Positions 58,629-64,000 of a stretch of 64,000 nt of DNA are shown here, piece by piece. Every line of letters starts with the position of its first letter. Positions within the stretch are counted from its first letter, which is position 1. Position numbers and translations under genes: made by a program. The DNA lies in contig JBEHWI010000011.1 in the NCBI GenBank assembly GCA_040217815.1, positions 1-64,000 of the forward strand, written 5' to 3'. The notes beneath the pieces are model-generated. The model ran no database searches. It was not told the origin of the DNA and worked only from the letters and a program-made list of their open reading frames with translations. The stretch comes from UBA5314 sp040217815 (GTDB lineage: Bacteria > Bacillota > Syntrophomonadia > Syntrophomonadales > Syntrophomonadaceae).

Positions 58629-60182
58629 TTACAGGTTGGCACTTTGCTCTTTAATCAACATGGATAACAACTCTCGGCGGTTTTTGGTTTCGGTTTTTCT
58701 TAGCATCTGGCGAATATATTGCTTTACTGTGGATTCTGCAATCATGAGCGACTGGGCCATGTCGGCGATGGAAAGGCCGTGCAGGGTTAATTCCAGCACC
58801 TGGGTTTCCCTGGGATTAAAATGATATTTCTCGGCGAAGGTTTGGGCCGTATCAGCCCAGCTAACCTGGTCGGAAACTGCTTCGGGCTGAATTTCAACCA
58901 GGACTGCTTCCGTTTTGGTTGGCTCCGGGCAGTCAGCTGGAATGGAGTGTTCATCAGGGGAATAATCCGAGCTCGAACTCAGCTCAAGTGCTGGTGTATG
59001 CATCCGAAGGCTGACAAAAATGGTATCTCTGAATTTTTCAAATAGTATGGACACCAGGGGCAGGGCTGCTAAAATGGCCAGCAACGAGACAATGAAAATG
59101 GACACATTGCCGAAGGTCTTATATAGTATTTCGGCTGAAATAATGCCGACTTGTTTCAATACTAGAGGAAACACCAGCCCCAGCGAGCAGATCAGGGCTG
59201 GTCTTTTGTAAAATTGTGCTGCATCCATAAACAAGAGCCTGCTTCCCACCGAAAAAACTGCACCGGCCGTTTGCACACACGAGTATCCGATAAATGAATA
59301 GGCTCCTTTATACTGGAAAGCCATGGATATAAAACCCATGGCCAGAAGGCTGAAGGATGCGTTTAGCACCATGTGCTTTCCGCTTTGATCGCATAGTATT
59401 CCCCCCCCAATCAGACCGGCTATTAAAAATAACCTGGTGTATACCAGGTAGTCCTCTCCCCCCAGCCAAAAGGCGGAGGCGGCATAATCCTGCATTCCGA
59501 AAGACAGGAAGAAGCCGGTAAGGATAAGCAGCAAAAGGATGACCAGTCCCGGCCTTAATACTTCCGGTTTGATGGTGGGGTTACCATTTCTCTCATAATC
59601 CGGCCACAAATAATCACGACAGACAGGTAGATAAAGCGCACTGACCCCCAACAGCAGCACTACCAGGGCAGTAAAGTAAGTCTTTCCATATAAAATACTT
59701 CCATCCTGTTGAGGAGCCAGCAGGACAAAAACGACGAAGTGCAGAGCAACTCCCAGGGCGGCACTCAAACCGATGGTTATACCGCGCTGGTTGGCTGGTA
59801 TTTTATTGAATACAAAATAAGACAGATAAGCCATGAACACACCGGAGATCAGACCTGACAGCAGGCAGATGAGGGGCAGCATTTCTCTTGCGCCGTAGGC
59901 CATAGCCGCAGTGAGAAAAGCGGTAAATAAAGATGATATGAGGACGGCTTTTTTTACCTGTTTGATATCTGGTGAATGATCCAGCCACCAGGCAAACGCG
60001 GCAATTCCAATCGCATGGGCCAGGAAAAAGGAAATATAAAGCAGAGCAGCAGGTTCGCGTCCCAGGGTGATGAAGGTCCAGTAATGATTTAGCCAGCCTA
60101 TACTGGCCTGCCAGAGAGTGTACAGGCAGGCTGGAACAATGTAGGCCAGTTGAACGCGATTTATACTCAGGTAGTCTCTCAT
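58629..60182 (-). CDS. LuxR family regulator fused to a 12-helix MFS-like membrane domain
   Basis: About 517 residues. Residues about 10-390 form about 12 hydrophobic helices in an MFS-like pattern, a linker of about 50 polar residues follows, and the last about 65 residues are a LuxR/GerE helix-turn-helix (FNPRETQVLELTLHGLSIADMAQSL, ESTVKQYIRQMLRK). Such proteins are thought to sense a solute with the transporter-like part and bind DNA directly from the membrane; few have been characterised. TTG 60185 is directly before ATG 60182. It is divergent from the giant secreted protein gene at 60592, a plausible target. Confidence 0.85.
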   Translation of the reverse strand: MRDYLSINRVQLAYIVPACLYTLWQASIGWLNHYWTFITLGREPAALLYISFFLAHAIGIAAFAWWLDHSPDIKQVKKAVLISSLFTAFLTAAMAYGAREMLPLICLLSGLISGVFMAYLSYFVFNKIPANQRGITIGLSAALGVALHFVVFVLLAPQQDGSILYGKTYFTALVVLLLGVSALYLPVCRDYLWPDYERNGNPTIKPEVLRPGLVILLLLILTGFFLSFGMQDYAASAFWLGGEDYLVYTRLFLIAGLIGGGILCDQSGKHMVLNASFSLLAMGFISMAFQYKGAYSFIGYSCVQTAGAVFSVGSRLLFMDAAQFYKRPALICSLGLVFPLVLKQVGIISAEILYKTFGNVSIFIVSLLAILAALPLVSILFEKFRDTIFVSLRMHTPALELSSSSDYSPDEHSIPADCPEPTKTEAVLVEIQPEAVSDQVSWADTAQTFAEKYHFNPRETQVLELTLHGLSIADMAQSLMIAESTVKQYIRQMLRKTETKNRRELLSMLIKEQSANL

Positions 60183-60185
60183 CAA

Positions 60186-60591
60186 TCAACCCTGCTTACT
60201 TTATTTACTGATCACAATGCTCGCGAGGAGACACTGGTATTATATCAGACTGAACTAAAGCTGGTAAATATAACCGTTTTTGACTTTAAAAGAATCCCGA
60301 TATTACGGGACTGATATAAAAATATACTTTGGGTGGATTGGGAAAAGGCAGGCATTATGTTAATAATATACTGCTTATTCAGCTAAACGGCCTGATAGGA
60401 CAGGGTGCCAAAGTCCTGCCCCGTACGAAAAAACAGGAGGTTATTTCTAGAGGAGAACTGGTATGGTTGGTCTCTGTCAGCAGGTGATGATGAATGGTTT
60501 TTCACGGGGCAAAAAACAGGATAAATATTTGGGTTAATAAGTAAAGAAACCCTGGCCTGGGTTGCCGATAATTTTCCGGGGAGGTTTTTTG
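60186..60591. other. Divergent intergenic region before the giant secreted protein
   Basis: No gene and no riboswitch class recognised. The stretch 60395-60520 is GC-richer and can fold locally (AGGACAGGG...CCTGCCC near 60400-60425), so a structured leader is possible. It is the natural place for LuxR sites. Confidence 0.35.
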
Positions 60592-63500
60592 ATGCGTAAA
60601 AGGTGTCTGATTGTTTTTATGTGCCTGGCTTTGTTGTTTTCGTCAAGCGGGTTTTTTATCATGCCCAAAGTAAAGGCGGATATAGAAAATATTGCTGAAG
60701 CCGGTGCCAGAACTCCACCGGCCGGCTCAGAAAATCCCCAACCAGAAGAACCGGCTGCTAATTTGACAAACACGGATAAACCTCTTGAACAGCCCACAGC
60801 AGCACCGTTGGTTGTAGCGGCTGAAGCCAGCGGAGACGGTGCTGTAATTACCTTGAGTTTTGACCGGGTAATGAAAGAACCGGGCGGAAATGAGTCCAAC
60901 TTCTGCGTTATGGCTGACGGCATCAGAGATCAGGTCGCTATGGCAAGCTTGAACATGGATAATAGCAAAATTGATCTGAACCTGCAGGTTCCCCTAACCG
61001 GGGGACAGACAGTTGTAGTTTCGTACACGGCGGGCAGCCTGGCATCGGTCGAAGGGGGCCTGCTTGATTCATTCTCCGATATGAAGGTGGAGGTTTCTGG
61101 AGAGGCCAAAGAACCAGCTGGTAAAGAGTCTGACAGCTTGAATAATAGTATTCTTCCAGTTGAACCGCAAACGGTTGCTGAAAACAGAGCGCTTCTAGCT
61201 CCGGTTTTATTAAGATCTCCGAGCAATATTCATTCTCTTGGAACCTGGGGCGACCCGATGCTGGGGAGCGGCATGCCGGGAGTAAACAGCGGGGATACCA
61301 TAGTGCTGCCGGGCGACGGGGCGGCAAATACCAGCCTGGTCATTCCAGCCGGAATAACTGCCCTGATTATTCAGGGGAGCAATACGTATTACGGGTTAAA
61401 TATAGAACTGGCAGCGGGGCATCCCGGGCTTACTTTAACCATACAGAATCTTAACCTTGCCGCGCACGATAACAAAGCCGGCATTGATTTCGGCAATGCT
61501 GCCGGAGCTTGCACCTTAATCATAGTAGAAAGCAATGTTATTCAAGCCGGATCTTCCTGTGCCGGGGTACAGGTGCCGGCAGGATGTTCGCTCACTATCG
61601 ACGGTGGCGGTTCGTTGACTGCCAGTGGCGGCAGCGGTTTGGGAGGCGCGGGTATCGGCGGTGCCGGCGGCTATAACGGCGGATCCATCACTATTCTTGG
61701 GGGGACTATTGAAGCCCGGGGAGGTCAGGGCGGTGCTGGAATTGGCGGTGGCAGCGGGCCGGCCCGGGGTGCAGATGTAATTATATCAGGTGGAAATATA
61801 ACCGCCACCGGCGGTGATGACGGAAGCGGCGACGATGGTGGAGCCGGTATCGGCGGAGGAAAGGGCACTGGGGATTATGGCACTATCACTATTAACGGGA
61901 GTACGATAATTGCCACCGGCGGGTCGAGGGCAGCCGGGATAGGAGCCGGCGATGGAAATGGCTCCGGAGGCAGTATTGTTATAAACGCCGGTAATGTTAC
62001 CACCACGGGCAAGGACGGAGGCGCCGGGATAGGTGACGGCTATGGTTGCGGAAATACTACAATAACGATTAACGGCGGTAACATTCAGGCCACCGGTTCA
62101 GCCAACGCGGCAGGAATTGGCGGTGGTGATAAAAGTGGTGCCGTCCAGATCACCATTTATGACGGAACGATTAACGCCGTAGGCGGTAGTGGTACGACTA
62201 TTGATGGAGATGACAACGGAAATGACATAACGGTTCAAAGCGGCGGCGCAGGAATTGGCGGTGCTTGCAAGGGAGGAACCGGGGGGTTAACCATTTACGG
62301 TGGTACTATCCAGGCTCAAGGGGGTTATAATAGTGCCGGTATTGGCAGTGGGTATAAGGCGGGATCAATGGCTCTGATTATTAGCGGTGGCAGCATCAAA
62401 GCCAGCGGAGGGGAAAACGGTGCTGGTATCGGCAGCGGTAAAAAAGGCGGTGGAGCTGACACGGTAGTCAGTGGGGGCAGGATTGAAGCTATAGGCGGCC
62501 CCAACGCTCAGGACATAGGCGGTGGTGTAGACGGTTCGGCCGGATCGCTGACGGTGAACGGCTGGGCGGTAATAATCGCTGATGACGTGATTGCCGCCAC
62601 CGGCTCCAGCGGACCCTATACCATAAGAATCCTGAACACCACCGGAACCAGTGCCGGGGTGCAGACCGTGACCTTGAAGACCGGCGCGGGGGGAGATTGC
62701 ATAAGCGGAGCAACCGGCAGTGATGGGCTCTTTGGTTCTTTTTATCTAAAAAACAATACCGACTACCAGGTAGCGGTGGCCGGTTATAAAATTCACAAAT
62801 CGGGTGAAACAGATTTTCAAGATGCAACGACCTTTAACAGCGGTACTAGCGCAGGTACTTTAGACTTTGTGATAAACAACGCCCCGACGGTCAACGGCTG
62901 GAGCATTATGACAGCACCCGAGTCCGGCACTTATCGGCGTATCTATGGCGAAGGTAACCGGGTATGGACGATAGGGGGTAATAAGGTGTTTTATAGTGAG
63001 AACTACCCGCTAGTTCCACTTTCAGAACAGTATAGCAGGGACGGCCTTCCGCCCTATGACATGAGCTTTTTCCAGAGCGGCAATGTCACCAGGGGTTGGG
63101 TGGTAGGATACGGCACCACCGGTGCCCACACCACCGATTTGTCCGGTACGGCCTGGGAAAACATGCAGATGCTGGGCGGAGGAACCCTCTGTGCCGTCGA
63201 TTTCCCCAGCGCAAATGTGGGATACGCCAGTGGTACCGCTAAAGTACTTATTAAGACAACCGACGGCGGGCAGAACTGGAGTGTGGTGCAGGTAGACCCG
63301 CAGCACCCGCTGTCTTACAGTACGGTAAGTGCACTTTGCTTCGTGGACGAAAATACCGGCTATGCATGCATCTCGGATTCTGAACTGAGAAAGACCACCG
63401 ATGGCGGTAAAACCTGGTACAGCACTGACGTAACAGACCCTTATTGCACAACAGACGTGTTCTTTTTAGATGCCAACCATGGCTGGGCAGTAGGTATAAA

Positions 63501-64000
63501 TAAAATCTTCCGCTATGAAAACGGAGCGTGGTATGAAAAGGACAGCCCCTATGCAGATCAACACGGTCTGGAAAGCGTCTTTTTCCTGAACCAGAACGAA
63601 GGCTGGATCAGCGGCCAGGGTGGGGTCATTCTTCACAGCACCGATGGTGGTGCCAGTTGGACTCCGCAGGAATCAGGAACCGATAAATCGCTTTTGGACA
63701 TATATTTTGTAGCTTCCAACCTGGGCTATGCGGTGGGCAGCGATGGCACCATCCTACGTTTTACCGGCGCAGCCGCTCCGACCATATCCGCACCGACCGT
63801 TGCTACCGGAGCAGTCAGCAATATTATTACCAGGGGAGCCACCGTGGCCGGCAACGTGACCTCCGACGGCGGCAGCGCGGTGACCGAAAGAGGTATAGTA
63901 TACTCCGGGCTGGCCAACCCTACTCTGGATAGTGGGAGGAAAGCCGTGGTTGCCACGGCCGGGACCGGCCAGTTCAGCGTGAACATCACCAACTTGATGA
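60592..64000 (+). CDS. Giant secreted repeat protein, partial (runs off the window)
   Basis: At least 1136 codons without a stop. CGGGGAGG lies 7 bp before ATG 60592. The signal peptide is about 5-32. A SbsA/Ig-like domain follows (about 65-165). About nine Gly-rich units with the pattern ITINGGTI-A-GG...AGIGxG make up about 330-670, likely a right-handed beta-helix. A carboxypeptidase-regulatory-like beta-sandwich follows (about 675-760). A BNR/Ycf48-like propeller has repeated WAVG and TTDGGxxW motifs (about 760-1060). A fibronectin-like module begins near 1070 (GNVTSDGGSAVTERGIVYSG). It is probably cell-surface attached; an SLH anchor would be expected beyond the window. Confidence 0.88.
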   Translation, partial: MRKRCLIVFMCLALLFSSSGFFIMPKVKADIENIAEAGARTPPAGSENPQPEEPAANLTNTDKPLEQPTAAPLVVAAEASGDGAVITLSFDRVMKEPGGNESNFCVMADGIRDQVAMASLNMDNSKIDLNLQVPLTGGQTVVVSYTAGSLASVEGGLLDSFSDMKVEVSGEAKEPAGKESDSLNNSILPVEPQTVAENRALLAPVLLRSPSNIHSLGTWGDPMLGSGMPGVNSGDTIVLPGDGAANTSLVIPAGITALIIQGSNTYYGLNIELAAGHPGLTLTIQNLNLAAHDNKAGIDFGNAAGACTLIIVESNVIQAGSSCAGVQVPAGCSLTIDGGGSLTASGGSGLGGAGIGGAGGYNGGSITILGGTIEARGGQGGAGIGGGSGPARGADVIISGGNITATGGDDGSGDDGGAGIGGGKGTGDYGTITINGSTIIATGGSRAAGIGAGDGNGSGGSIVINAGNVTTTGKDGGAGIGDGYGCGNTTITINGGNIQATGSANAAGIGGGDKSGAVQITIYDGTINAVGGSGTTIDGDDNGNDITVQSGGAGIGGACKGGTGGLTIYGGTIQAQGGYNSAGIGSGYKAGSMALIISGGSIKASGGENGAGIGSGKKGGGADTVVSGGRIEAIGGPNAQDIGGGVDGSAGSLTVNGWAVIIADDVIAATGSSGPYTIRILNTTGTSAGVQTVTLKTGAGGDCISGATGSDGLFGSFYLKNNTDYQVAVAGYKIHKSGETDFQDATTFNSGTSAGTLDFVINNAPTVNGWSIMTAPESGTYRRIYGEGNRVWTIGGNKVFYSENYPLVPLSEQYSRDGLPPYDMSFFQSGNVTRGWVVGYGTTGAHTTDLSGTAWENMQMLGGGTLCAVDFPSANVGYASGTAKVLIKTTDGGQNWSVVQVDPQHPLSYSTVSALCFVDENTGYACISDSELRKTTDGGKTWYSTDVTDPYCTTDVFFLDANHGWAVGINKIFRYENGAWYEKDSPYADQHGLESVFFLNQNEGWISGQGGVILHSTDGGASWTPQESGTDKSLLDIYFVASNLGYAVGSDGTILRFTGAAAPTISAPTVATGAVSNIITRGATVAGNVTSDGGSAVTERGIVYSGLANPTLDSGRKAVVATAGTGQFSVNITNLM

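Noticed and set aside
60395..60520. Riboswitch before the giant secreted gene
   Set aside because: The stretch can fold, but it matches none of the conserved cores I can check by eye (c-di-GMP, cobalamin, SAM, glycine, THF).

Overview
The window reads as chromosomal DNA of an anaerobic, probably spore-forming Bacillota of the Clostridia. A Syntrophomonadaceae or Peptococcaceae relative is the best guess, and this is inference. The signs are strong GGAGG ribosome sites with frequent TTG and GTG starts, a desulfoferrodoxin beside a flavodiiron-rubredoxin-NADH oxidoreductase fusion, at least five proteins with copper-amine-oxidase-N type (stalk) domains, a sporulation-type PAS histidine kinase, and a LuxR regulator fused to a 12-helix membrane domain. 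No rRNA, tRNA or CRISPR array was seen.

Left part (0-24 kb): this is an accessory stretch dominated by drug-response-like genes and small regulators. It holds an AAA/DUF4143 ATPase, gene debris, a D-Ala-D-Ala carboxypeptidase, and a VanRS-like two-component pair whose promoter matches that of the carboxypeptidase base for base in layout. A TetR-M23 peptidase pair and a PadR-DUF1048-DUF1048-ABC-ABC operon follow. There are three rifampin-phosphotransferase-type dikinases: one with TetR (3.6-6.9 kb), one very like true rph with a leader peptide (13.8-16.6 kb), and one in a TetR-methyltransferase-dikinase-AraC block (18.7-24.3 kb). A short amidase/holin lysis module sits between the last two.

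Middle (24-45 kb): two tandem secreted stalk-domain proteins come first, then the oxidative-stress pair (superoxide reductase and the four-module flavodiiron protein). Next are a MerR-methyltransferase-DUF1992 operon with a classic 19-bp MerR promoter, a large secreted repeat protein, and a patch of hypothetical and broken genes (35-38 kb). After these come DUF421, argC, RDD and DUF2284 genes, and a three-gene ABC importer preceded by a T-box-like leader.

Right part (45-64 kb): a MORN-repeat secreted fusion protein, lactate dehydrogenase, a transglutaminase-like protein, and a sigma-54 activator (CBS-PAS-PAS-AAA-Fis). A near-perfect -24/-12 promoter and 22-bp dyads lie around this activator and outline a local regulatory circuit on a Com-like zinc-ribbon gene. 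Then come PadR-ackA, a second TIGR00027-type methyltransferase, a PAS kinase, the LuxR membrane sensor, and the start of a giant secreted Gly-rich repeat protein (from 60592) that runs off the window end.

The most interesting material is the sigma-54 circuit, the VanR-like regulon, a palindromic element inserted in frame inside a dikinase gene, and the rph leader.
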